From UMGS1908 sp045588795 (GTDB lineage Bacteria; Bacillota; Clostridia; Christensenellales; UBA1242): a stretch of DNA of 5,662 bases. Shown piece after piece: positions 1 to 5,190 of the stretch. The position numbers were made by a program, and so were the translations under genes. The notes under the pieces were generated by a model that made no database searches, was not told the DNA's origin, and worked only from the letters and a program-made list of their open reading frames with translations. How positions within the stretch are numbered: the first letter of the stretch is position 1; the number at the start of each line of letters is the position of its first letter. The stretch spans positions 1-5,662 of the forward strand of contig JAZNEY010000077.1 of assembly GCA_045588795.1 (NCBI GenBank). Reading direction: 5' to 3'.

Positions 1-689
1 ACTTCAAACCTCTCATCAATCTTTGTTTCAAAATAATTTGTTATAAGTTTTAACAAGTTTTTCGAGGTTTTAACACTCTCAACAATTATAGATTCATCAC
101 CACTTAATAAAAGCGCAATCCCATTCAAGTCATCACCATTAAGCGAAATACACTCTGCGCCATCATCATTTGCAACAAGCCCTAAATCAAAATTAAAATA
201 AGCAGGTTTATCAAATGACAGATTTACATCAAGGCGAACTGCTATGCCACAAAACTCCAATGAATCAAGCAAGTATTTTGTTAAAAGCGACAATACATTT
301 TTATTAGTATAAGCCAAATCTTGCAAAACTTTTAAAAGCGAAACAAAAAGTCCTGTGCAAGGTTGATTTTCTTTTGCAATTAATCTTGTAACCTCTAAAA
401 TTGCAGAACCAGCATAATATTTATTGATATCGTAAGTCAAATCTAGAAAATTATCTACAAAATTGCAATTTATAACCGTGTTGAATGAGTTTCCCGTTTT
501 AACAAATAAATACTCACCAAGTGCAAAAGGAAAACTTGCATAAGCAAGTTTTGCCTTTGGTTTTTTAACCCCCTTTATTCTCGCCTTAATTAAACCACGA
601 TTTATTGAGAGCATTGTAAGATTTCTATCATAGTCGCCAAAATCATCTGCTTTCAATACTATTGCGTTTTCCTTTATCTCTCTGTCCAT
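1..689 (-). CDS. recO: DNA repair protein RecO, 3' end beyond window
   Basis: RecO is a cytoplasmic recombination mediator that works with RecR to load RecA onto SSB-coated single-stranded DNA and to anneal strands. The frame is open for 229 codons from the ATG at 689 to the window edge, so the C-terminus is missing. The N-terminus reads MDREIKENAIVLKADDFGDY, followed by DRNLTMLSINRGLIKARIKG and VKKP. This is the usual RecO OB-fold opening (A-x-VL, a charged turn, a T/M-L-S strand, GL, a basic G-V-KK-P). A helical region follows from about residue 90. The start is supported by an AGAGGAG Shine-Dalgarno just upstream. Many RecO proteins carry four zinc-binding cysteines in the C-terminal half. 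Here the aligned sites (about residues 155, 158, 173 and 176) are V, S, A and D, so the zinc site appears lost, as it also is in some other RecO lineages. The position after era and yqzL matches Bacillota gene order. Confidence 0.88.
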   Translation of the reverse strand, partial: MDREIKENAIVLKADDFGDYDRNLTMLSINRGLIKARIKGVKKPKAKLAYASFPFALGEYLFVKTGNSFNTVINCNFVDNFLDLTYDINKYYAGSAILEVTRLIAKENQPCTGLFVSLLKVLQDLAYTNKNVLSLLTKYLLDSLEFCGIAVRLDVNLSFDKPAYFNFDLGLVANDDGAECISLNGDDLNGIALLLSGDESIIVESVKTSKNLLKLITNYFETKIDERFE

Positions 690-814
690 TTTCTCCTCTT
701 CTGTTTGATGAAACACTAAGACCCACAAAAAGCCCTAAACATTTATTTTAAATGCTTTAACCCACATCATTATCCTTTGTTATGTTAGACATAGTACCCT
801 CTCTGCCCAATTGT

Positions 815-946
815 CTAGTTGTCATCTTCCTCATTTTTTAAGTCTGCATATAATCTGTAATAATTAATATTTCCAGACTTTTTAAACAATTCCCACGCAA
901 CCTCTTTTGCATCAATGTCTTGATAGTTTTCTTTGCTTGTGTCCAT
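815..946 (-). CDS. yqzL: YqzL-like small protein, 43 aa
   Basis: This 43-codon gene begins at the ATG at 946, with GGGGTG as a ribosome site about 8 nt upstream, and ends in TAG at 815. The protein begins MDTSKENYQDIDAKEVAWEL and continues FKKSGNINYYRLYADLKNEE before a short acidic end. The core (aromatic-x2-F-x2-SGNI-x2-Y-x-LY) matches the YqzL family, whose members are about 45-50 residues and sit between era and recO in Bacillus and relatives. The molecular function of YqzL is not established. The call rests on both the motif and the location. The gene lies 86 nt after era, a gap that contains a possible promoter, so it may be expressed with recO partly independently of era. Confidence 0.8.
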   Translation of the reverse strand: MDTSKENYQDIDAKEVAWELFKKSGNINYYRLYADLKNEEDDN

Positions 947-976
947 CACGCATACACCCCTTTTCTATTTATAAAC

Positions 977-1005
977 AGAGTATGCCCCAATTTTCAAAAT
1001 GTAAA
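977..1005 (-). promoter_or_regulatory. Possible sigma-A-type promoter for yqzL-recO
   Basis: In the 86-nt gap after era, the minus strand carries TTTACA (1000-1005; 5 of 6 to TTGACA), a 17-nt spacer, and TACTCT (977-982). The latter is a weak -10 that keeps the key T, A and final T. Transcription would begin near 970, about 24 nt before the yqzL start codon. The -10 element is poor, so this is only a candidate. Confidence 0.35.
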
Positions 1006-1032
1006 CAATTATCCTACTCTTTTGTTTAAATT

Positions 1033-1932
1033 TTATAAGCCTTTCTTGTCATAACCGAACTCTCTGAGTGTTGAAAGATTATCTTGCCAATTTTCACGCA
1101 CTTTTACAAATAATTGTAAATTTACCTTTTTACCAAGCATTTGTTCAATTTCTTGTCTTGCTGAACTTCCAATCTTTTTAAGCATATCACCATCTTTACC
1201 AATTATAATAGGTTTATGATTTTGCTTAATTGCAATAATTTCGGCTTCTATATGAACAATTCTTTTCTTTTCATCAAATTTTGGAATATCCACCGCAATT
1301 CCGTGCGGGATTTCCTCTTGCAAGAACAAAAGAGCCTTTTCTCTTACAATCTCACTTGCTAAAAATCTTACAGACCTGTCTGTAATTTGGTCGCCATCAT
1401 ACATATAATACCCTACTGGCAAATATTCTACTATTTTATTAACTAATTTATCAACATCTTTGCCGGTTTTTGCAGAGACGCTAACAAATTCAGTAATGTA
1501 TTTTAATTCATTCAATTTTTCAAGTTTTGGATACACCTCATCAAATTTCGACACATCTGTTTTGTTCAAACACAAAAAGATTGGAACTTTTATATCTTTG
1601 TATTTTTCAATTAGTTTAAAGTCTTTTTCTGTTATCTTCGTGCTATCTAATACAATTAATAGTAAATCAATACCCTCAACTGCTGTATCAATGCTTTTTT
1701 TCATATAGTTTCCAAGTTCGTTTCTTGGATTTATACTTCCAGGCGTATCAACAAAAACTATTTGATAATCTGTTCCTGTCTTTATTCCAATTATCTTATT
1801 TCTTGTTGTCTGTGGCTTTGGACCAGTAATGCTTATTTTTGCCCCAACCATAGCATTAACAAGTGTGCTTTTTCCAACATTAGGCCTACCAACAACTGCA
1901 ACAAAACCTGTTTTTTTCTCTTCGTTTTTCAT
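1033..1932 (-). CDS. era: GTPase Era
   Basis: Era is an essential Ras-like GTPase that binds the 3' end of 16S rRNA and acts as a checkpoint in 30S subunit assembly. The 299 residues match the usual length. The GTPase motifs are in order: G1 GRPNVGKS at 15-22, the switch I/G2 segment PKPQTTR at 38-44, G3 DTPG at 62-65, G4 NKTD at 123-126, and G5 SAK at 153-155. The linker into the KH domain, EKALLFLQEEIPHG, is at about 198-211. The C-terminal KH domain carries the IIGKDG signature at 243-248, and the closing motif W-x-DN ... LREFGY is at 282-294. The start is supported by AGAGAGG, which overlaps the ybeY stop codon and leaves a 10-nt spacer. The gene lies 15 nt after ybeY, so the two are very likely co-transcribed. 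The target sequence of the KH domain, GATCACCTCC, is present intact in the 16S gene of this window. Confidence 0.97.
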   Translation of the reverse strand: MKNEEKKTGFVAVVGRPNVGKSTLVNAMVGAKISITGPKPQTTRNKIIGIKTGTDYQIVFVDTPGSINPRNELGNYMKKSIDTAVEGIDLLLIVLDSTKITEKDFKLIEKYKDIKVPIFLCLNKTDVSKFDEVYPKLEKLNELKYITEFVSVSAKTGKDVDKLVNKIVEYLPVGYYMYDGDQITDRSVRFLASEIVREKALLFLQEEIPHGIAVDIPKFDEKKRIVHIEAEIIAIKQNHKPIIIGKDGDMLKKIGSSARQEIEQMLGKKVNLQLFVKVRENWQDNLSTLREFGYDKKGL

Positions 1933-1947
1933 ATCAATTAATCCTCT

Positions 1948-2445
1948 CTATTCTTCAAAATCATAACCGCAAAGTTTTGCGACTCCAAGTTCCAACTTGT
2001 GCATAATTTCATAGTCTTTATCTTCTATATGGTCATAGCCCAAACAATGTAACAAACTATGTAACGATAACCTTACAAGTTCATCTTTTAGACTGTGTTT
2101 AAAAGACTTCGCTTGTGCCTTTGCAACTTCAATGCATATTATCATATCACCAAGCAAAAACGCATCATTCTCTGGATTAATATTATACTTATATTCTTCC
2201 TTTTTTAAATCAATAACTTCGCCCACCTGCACATTAGATGCAGGAAAAGACAAAACATCTGTTGGTGAATCTTTTTTCCTTTCTTTGCTGTTTACAACCT
2301 GAATTTCATCTTTCGAAACAAACCCAACATTTATTTCAAGCAATTCCTTTTGTTTTAGCACCTCCAAAGCCTTTTCCATAACTCTTTGCATTTCATCACG
2401 CACTGGCTTTGAAACCTCTGTTTTATTTAAAAAGTTTACTATCAT
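1948..2445 (-). CDS. ybeY: Endoribonuclease YbeY (rRNA maturation factor)
   Basis: YbeY is a metal-dependent endoribonuclease involved in 16S rRNA 3'-end maturation and 70S ribosome quality control. It acts in the cytoplasm. The 165-residue protein has the family's zinc signature HSLLHCLGYDH at 129-139, giving the H-x3-H-x5-H triad H129, H133 and H139. The upstream motif PTDVLSFP at 61-68 and the strand LLGDMIICIEVAKAQA at 97-112 are also typical. The ribosome site GAGGAG lies inside the last codons of yqfD, and only 3 nt separate the yqfD stop from the ATG, which implies translational coupling. In Bacillus, phoH and pgpH lie between yqfD and ybeY; neither is present here. The distance to era, the functional partner in 30S assembly, is 15 nt. 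Confidence 0.96.
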   Translation of the reverse strand: MIVNFLNKTEVSKPVRDEMQRVMEKALEVLKQKELLEINVGFVSKDEIQVVNSKERKKDSPTDVLSFPASNVQVGEVIDLKKEEYKYNINPENDAFLLGDMIICIEVAKAQAKSFKHSLKDELVRLSLHSLLHCLGYDHIEDKDYEIMHKLELGVAKLCGYDFEE

Positions 2446-2448
2446 ACC

Positions 2449-3600
2449 CTACTCCTCTGTAAGTAAGACCTCTCTCTTTGCAATATCCACTCTTGTTTCA
2501 ATCAAGCAAACAACCCTATAAAGAGAGTTTTCCTCTGTTACATTATAACTAACCGATAATTCTTCAGCCCCCACCGGAAGTTTATCCTTTGCAATCTTGT
2601 ATGCACTTCCAGAAAGGTCGTTTATCAATTGTTCATAATCTATTGTAACACAAATTTCTTCAATTTCATAATATCTTGTAATAATTTTTTTAATTGGCAA
2701 TAAATTATTTTCTGAAACATCAACCTCAACAACCTCCACCTCGTAGTTTGGATAGCATAGTTCCGCATCAGACTCTTTTAGTTTTGAACAATAAAACCTT
2801 TTCCCCAAAGCCTCTAATTGTACAACTTCTACAAAATTCCCTGTCCTTTTTACGCTTATTTGTTCAAGCGAGCCAACCGCATCTCCATCAATTTGCACCC
2901 TAGCAACAATAGTTCCGTGTGCCTCCATAAAAACATCTCCGACTTTGCTTGATGAAATTAATAATTGACCCTCTGTAACCGCATCACCAATATTTACAAG
3001 CAAATTTCCACTAGTCAGTTTTATTTCTTCAATAACCCCAGAAAAACTAGCCACAATACCATTTTCTGTTAGATTACTTTGCTTTGTACTCTCCTTTACA
3101 AAAACTTCTACATTGACACCCTTTTGTGTAACCACAACAACTGCAACATCTTCAATTTTTTCAAGTATGTATTTTTCAACAGACCTTGATTGAATTTCTT
3201 GAATTTTTAAGCCCGCACTCACTCCTCTTTCTTCTAAAAGTTTAACAACTTCTTCGCAAATCGCCTGATTACCGCTATCGACAACTACATTTATATTCCA
3301 ATAATATCCTGTTGCTACAACAATTCCAATAATGGATAAGATAAGGCCAATTAAAAGTCCAAATCTGTACCAATAATTTTTGATTATATACGAAACCCCA
3401 CGGCCACCAACAACAGAAAGTGAAAGTCCATTACACTTTACAAGTGTTTGCAATAGTTTAAAATTGCAACTGTCAACTGATAAGACAATTTTGTTAAAAT
3501 CTGTTTTTTTAAGTTCATAAACATCAATATTTTTTGCACTTAGATTATTTAATAGCCTACCAATATTTAACCCATTAATTTCAACACGAAATTTGCCCAT
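2449..3600 (-). CDS. yqfD: Sporulation protein YqfD
   Basis: YqfD is a membrane protein of endospore formers, made in the mother cell under sigma-E in Bacillus subtilis; its biochemical activity is not settled. I take the ATG at 3600, which gives 383 residues beginning MGKFRVEINGLNIGRLLNNL, the usual family N-terminus. The reading frame stays open to 3648, but that would run into yqfC. The chosen start lies one base after the yqfC stop codon and has a GGTGG site about 5 nt upstream. The protein has a cytoplasmic N-terminal domain (1-80), one hydrophobic membrane segment FGLLIGLILSIIGIVVATGY at about 81-100, and a large outer part. The outer part starts with a POTRA-like stretch (about 101-170) and then a glycine-rich beta region (about 180-215) resembling a lipoyl-type hairpin. 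The domain readings beyond the membrane segment are by eye. Confidence 0.88.
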   Translation of the reverse strand: MGKFRVEINGLNIGRLLNNLSAKNIDVYELKKTDFNKIVLSVDSCNFKLLQTLVKCNGLSLSVVGGRGVSYIIKNYWYRFGLLIGLILSIIGIVVATGYYWNINVVVDSGNQAICEEVVKLLEERGVSAGLKIQEIQSRSVEKYILEKIEDVAVVVVTQKGVNVEVFVKESTKQSNLTENGIVASFSGVIEEIKLTSGNLLVNIGDAVTEGQLLISSSKVGDVFMEAHGTIVARVQIDGDAVGSLEQISVKRTGNFVEVVQLEALGKRFYCSKLKESDAELCYPNYEVEVVEVDVSENNLLPIKKIITRYYEIEEICVTIDYEQLINDLSGSAYKIAKDKLPVGAEELSVSYNVTEENSLYRVVCLIETRVDIAKREVLLTEE

Positions 3601-3601
3601 T

Positions 3602-3865
3602 TTAGCCACCAACCTTTTCCAGCGCAAGTATTTGCCCGCAAATAACAACCTCGCTCTTTGCTAGCCTTTTAATTTCCAATTTCACGCCCTTAAATAAAAT
3701 AACGGAACTATCTTTTAATTTTAAAATGATTTCACTATCACTAAAAGACACAATCTTTGAATATCCCGAAACAACCACCGAATTCATTCCAATAATTAAA
3801 ATTTGTACTTGTGGCTTAACTTCATCAATATTTAATAATTTTTCAACTTCATCATAAAAACTCAT
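3602..3865 (-). CDS. yqfC: Sporulation protein YqfC (YabP/YqfC family)
   Basis: This is an 87-residue protein of the YabP/YqfC family, small beta-rich proteins of endospore formers. In Bacillus subtilis yqfC and yqfD are transcribed under sigma-E. The family pattern is clear: ILIIGMNSVVVSGYSKIVSF near residues 22-41, then a strand pair ending LFKGVKLEIKRLAKSEVVIC, and GQIL. I chose the ATG at 3865 because the only alternative, a TTG at 3883, adds six residues without any ribosome site. The ATG also lacks a Shine-Dalgarno, and the likely promoter lies so close that the mRNA may start at the ATG. The gene is followed after one base by yqfD, which fits a coupled pair. The gene follows a terminator, so it begins a new transcription unit. 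Confidence 0.85.
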   Translation of the reverse strand: MSFYDEVEKLLNIDEVKPQVQILIIGMNSVVVSGYSKIVSFSDSEIILKLKDSSVILFKGVKLEIKRLAKSEVVICGQILALEKVGG

Positions 3866-3870
3866 ATTTA

Positions 3871-3899
3871 AACTTATGAGCAAAAGTTAATGATTATTC
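3871..3899 (-). promoter_or_regulatory. Candidate sigma-E-type promoter for yqfC-yqfD
   Basis: The minus strand reads GAATAAT (3893-3899), a 14-nt spacer, then CATAAGTT (3871-3878). The Bacillus sigma-E consensus is about KMATATT, 14-15 nt, CATACAMT. The match is 6 of 7 in the -35 and CATA plus the final T in the -10, with correct spacing. The position directly before yqfC, a known member of the sigma-E regulon in Bacillus, supports it. The predicted start of transcription falls within a few bases of the yqfC ATG. Confidence 0.5.
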
Positions 3900-3900
3900 A

Positions 3901-3934
3901 ATTAAAAAGGTTTAGGGCTTTACCCTAAACCTTT
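3901..3934 (-). terminator. Intrinsic terminator after the HicA-like gene pair
   Basis: A perfect 12-bp stem (AAAGGTTTAGGG at 3906-3917 with CCCTAAACCTTT at 3923-3934) closes a 5-nt loop. In the minus direction it is followed by TTTTTAAT. It lies 14 nt after the stop codon of the unrecognised gene at 3948 and separates that unit from yqfC. In the plus direction the run is only TTT, so it is oriented for minus-strand transcripts. Confidence 0.85.
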
Positions 3935-3947
3935 AAAAACCACAATT

Positions 3948-4436
3948 TTAACTCAAATCTGTAGACTCACTTATATTATCATCAGCAACAAACTTTGGAA
4001 AACTCGCCGTTAACTTATTCAGAAATCCCATATCATCATAGTTTAGCCTATATATTGACCTAGGAGATGGACATTCCTTTTGATTTAAAACTTCAATTTG
4101 ATTCCTTTTGTATTCTTGATATATTTTCTTACTTTTAAGCAGTTTAATCTTGTCTGTTGGTTTTTTGGTATAATAATCAAAAAGAATACAACCTCCATTA
4201 TGAAAACCAAACCGATTATGAATTTCTAGCAATAAATCTTTGTAGTAACTTCCGTTTTCCCCATCAAATTTATCAATTAGTGCTTGAACAAGACTTTGAG
4301 AAACTGAAACTGATAGTCTTTCATCATAAACTTCCGTATCAACAAAAACTTTTTCCAACATTGCAAACAATGTTTCTTTATTATCTACATTTTCAACAAT
4401 TTCTTGGCAAATTCTTTTTCTACTTTCTTGATTCAT
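3948..4436 (-). CDS. Protein of unknown function, second gene of HicA-like pair
   Basis: I do not recognise this 162-residue protein. It starts at the ATG at 4436, inside the last codons of the HicA-like gene (17-nt overlap in a different frame), with a GGGGGA ribosome site 8 nt upstream. It has no signal peptide or membrane segment and is probably cytoplasmic. The first 75 residues look helical and charged. A central segment, NRFGFHNGGCILFDYYTKKP, is followed by a lysine-rich stretch (about 95-112) and a short acidic C-terminal tail. It does not show the HicB pattern (strand with Y-x-A, then F-PDLPG and a helix EAL), so it is not an evident HicB antitoxin. The overlap, shared promoter and shared terminator imply that it works with the upstream protein. 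Partner protein, antitoxin or independent function are all possible. Confidence 0.7.
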   Translation of the reverse strand: MNQESRKRICQEIVENVDNKETLFAMLEKVFVDTEVYDERLSVSVSQSLVQALIDKFDGENGSYYKDLLLEIHNRFGFHNGGCILFDYYTKKPTDKIKLLKSKKIYQEYKRNQIEVLNQKECPSPRSIYRLNYDDMGFLNKLTASFPKFVADDNISESTDLS

Positions 4437-4899
4437 CTGAATCGTCCCCCTTTTTGTTTATTTTTTTAGACTTGTATTCTTCATACATCTTTTTCATTTT
4501 TGATATAAACTTATCAAATTGCCTGTCATTGTCATATTTTTGACCATTTTCATCTCTGTAAGACTTCAACATTCTGAGCAAAATTTTTCTATAACCTTGA
4601 TTTCTCAATGAAACCTCTACACTTTTTTGCATTTTATATAATCTTATCTTACCCAAATCTTCCGGCTTGCTATCCGTTGTAAGTGTTAGAAGTGCAAATA
4701 CTGCAATCATATTTTTATAAACATTTTCATCTACTTCGCCGTGGTCAGAAATTTCGAATGCAAGCATATCACCAAACACTTTATGTTCATAAATTTTATG
4801 AGAACCTTTTCCTTTCCTTGAAACAACAAAACCATAAGCATCAAGCGCATCTTTAACTTCCGCACGACTGTATGTTGTCATTCTTTCTCTTTTCGCCAT
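4420..4899 (-). CDS. HicA-like domain protein with extended C-terminus
   Basis: The protein is 159 residues from the ATG at 4899, which has AGGAG 7 nt upstream. A longer reading from a GTG at 4932 would begin at or upstream of the predicted transcription start and is rejected. Residues about 9-70 resemble the HicA mRNA-interferase fold. A helix SRAEVKDALDAYGFVVSRKG is followed by KGSHKIYEH at 31-39, whose G-S-H with H34 matches the HicA catalytic histidine. Then come a strand AFEISDHG and a helix VYKNMIAVF in the usual order. HicA toxins are normally 55-85 residues. Here a further 90 residues, mostly basic helical sequence (about 85-150) ending in a D/E/S-rich tail, have been added. The assignment is by pattern only. 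It could be a toxin, or a non-toxic double-stranded-RNA-binding-like domain used for RNA binding. Confidence 0.68.
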   Translation of the reverse strand: MAKRERMTTYSRAEVKDALDAYGFVVSRKGKGSHKIYEHKVFGDMLAFEISDHGEVDENVYKNMIAVFALLTLTTDSKPEDLGKIRLYKMQKSVEVSLRNQGYRKILLRMLKSYRDENGQKYDNDRQFDKFISKMKKMYEEYKSKKINKKGDDSDESRK

Positions 4900-4923
4900 A
4901 TTTCCTCTCCTATGCTTGTAAAC

Positions 4924-4952
4924 ATTATACACCTAAAAACTAAACTTGTCAA
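4924..4952 (-). promoter_or_regulatory. Perfect sigma-A promoter of the HicA-like gene pair
   Basis: The minus strand has TTGACA (4947-4952), a 17-nt spacer, and TATAAT (4924-4929), which is a full match to the housekeeping consensus. Transcription would start near 4917, giving a leader of about 18 nt with the AGGAG ribosome site. No operator repeat is obvious around it. Such a strong promoter directly after the rRNA terminator marks the two downstream genes as an independent unit. Confidence 0.85.
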
Positions 4953-4960
4953 ATTTGCGA

Positions 4961-4995
4961 AAAAAATAAGACTCTATCGTATTCGATAGAGTCTT
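4961..4995 (-). terminator. Intrinsic terminator of the 16S rRNA transcript
   Basis: A perfect 12-bp stem (AAGACTCTATCG at 4968-4979 with CGATAGAGTCTT at 4984-4995) has a 4-nt loop. On the minus strand it is followed by ATTTTTTT, a strong T-tract. It lies about 195 nt after the 16S 3' end and before the next promoter, so it ends the 16S transcript. The plus-strand tail is only TTT, which gives little activity in that direction. Confidence 0.9.
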
Positions 4996-4996
4996 T

Positions 4997-5190
4997 AAAC
5001 TTAACTAAATAACTTGAATTGATAGGTCTATACTTATAAGTCCTTGTACAGTTGTTCCTCTGTGTGTTTACTGTCCACAGAGACTTCTGTCGGTTTACAG
5101 AATAACAGGTTCTTCATTTGGTTTAACACCAAAAGTCGACAAGATGTTGCATTAGGTATTTATACAAGATAAATCTAATTAGCAACTCCT
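4997..5190 (-). other. 16S rRNA trailer with at least four hairpins; no tRNA, 23S or 5S
   Basis: This stretch lies between the mature 16S 3' end and the terminator and has no gene that I can support. I see four potential hairpins. The first is 5146-5186, a 16-bp interrupted stem (5+5+6 bp, with two 2-nt bulges) directly after the 16S. The others are 5117-5133 (TTTGGT/ACCAAA), 5085-5102 (TTCTGT/ACAGAA) and 5058-5082 (CTCTGTG/CACAGAG, 11-nt loop). The usual tRNA-Ile and tRNA-Ala spacer genes and the start of a 23S are absent. Part of this region probably pairs with the 16S leader, outside the window, as a processing stalk. Confidence 0.65.

Noticed and set aside
1460..1708. Plus-strand open frame of 82 codons
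   Set aside because: It lies wholly inside era on the opposite strand, has no recognisable domain, and era is certain.
2694..2903. Plus-strand open frame of 69 codons
   Set aside because: It is antisense to yqfD with a low-complexity P/Q/L-rich product, so it is a shadow of the real gene.
3601..3648. Extension of yqfD by 16 codons upstream
   Set aside because: It would overlap yqfC by 47 nt and add residues not typical of the family. The ATG at 3600 follows the yqfC stop directly and has a ribosome site.
3906..3934. Inverted repeat as an operator or CRISPR-like repeat
   Set aside because: It is a single hairpin followed by a T-run on the minus strand, which is fully explained as a terminator. 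A partial match near 731-740 (AGCCCTAAAC) is too short to be a repeat family.
4157..4543. Plus-strand open frame of 128 codons rich in F, Y and L
   Set aside because: It is antisense to the two-gene HicA-like unit. The hydrophobic composition comes from reading AT-rich sequence in reverse, and there is no ribosome site.
4997..5190. Possible tRNA or 5S gene in the 16S trailer
   Set aside because: No T-loop signature, cloverleaf or 5S consensus segment is visible. The hairpins do not form a tRNA.
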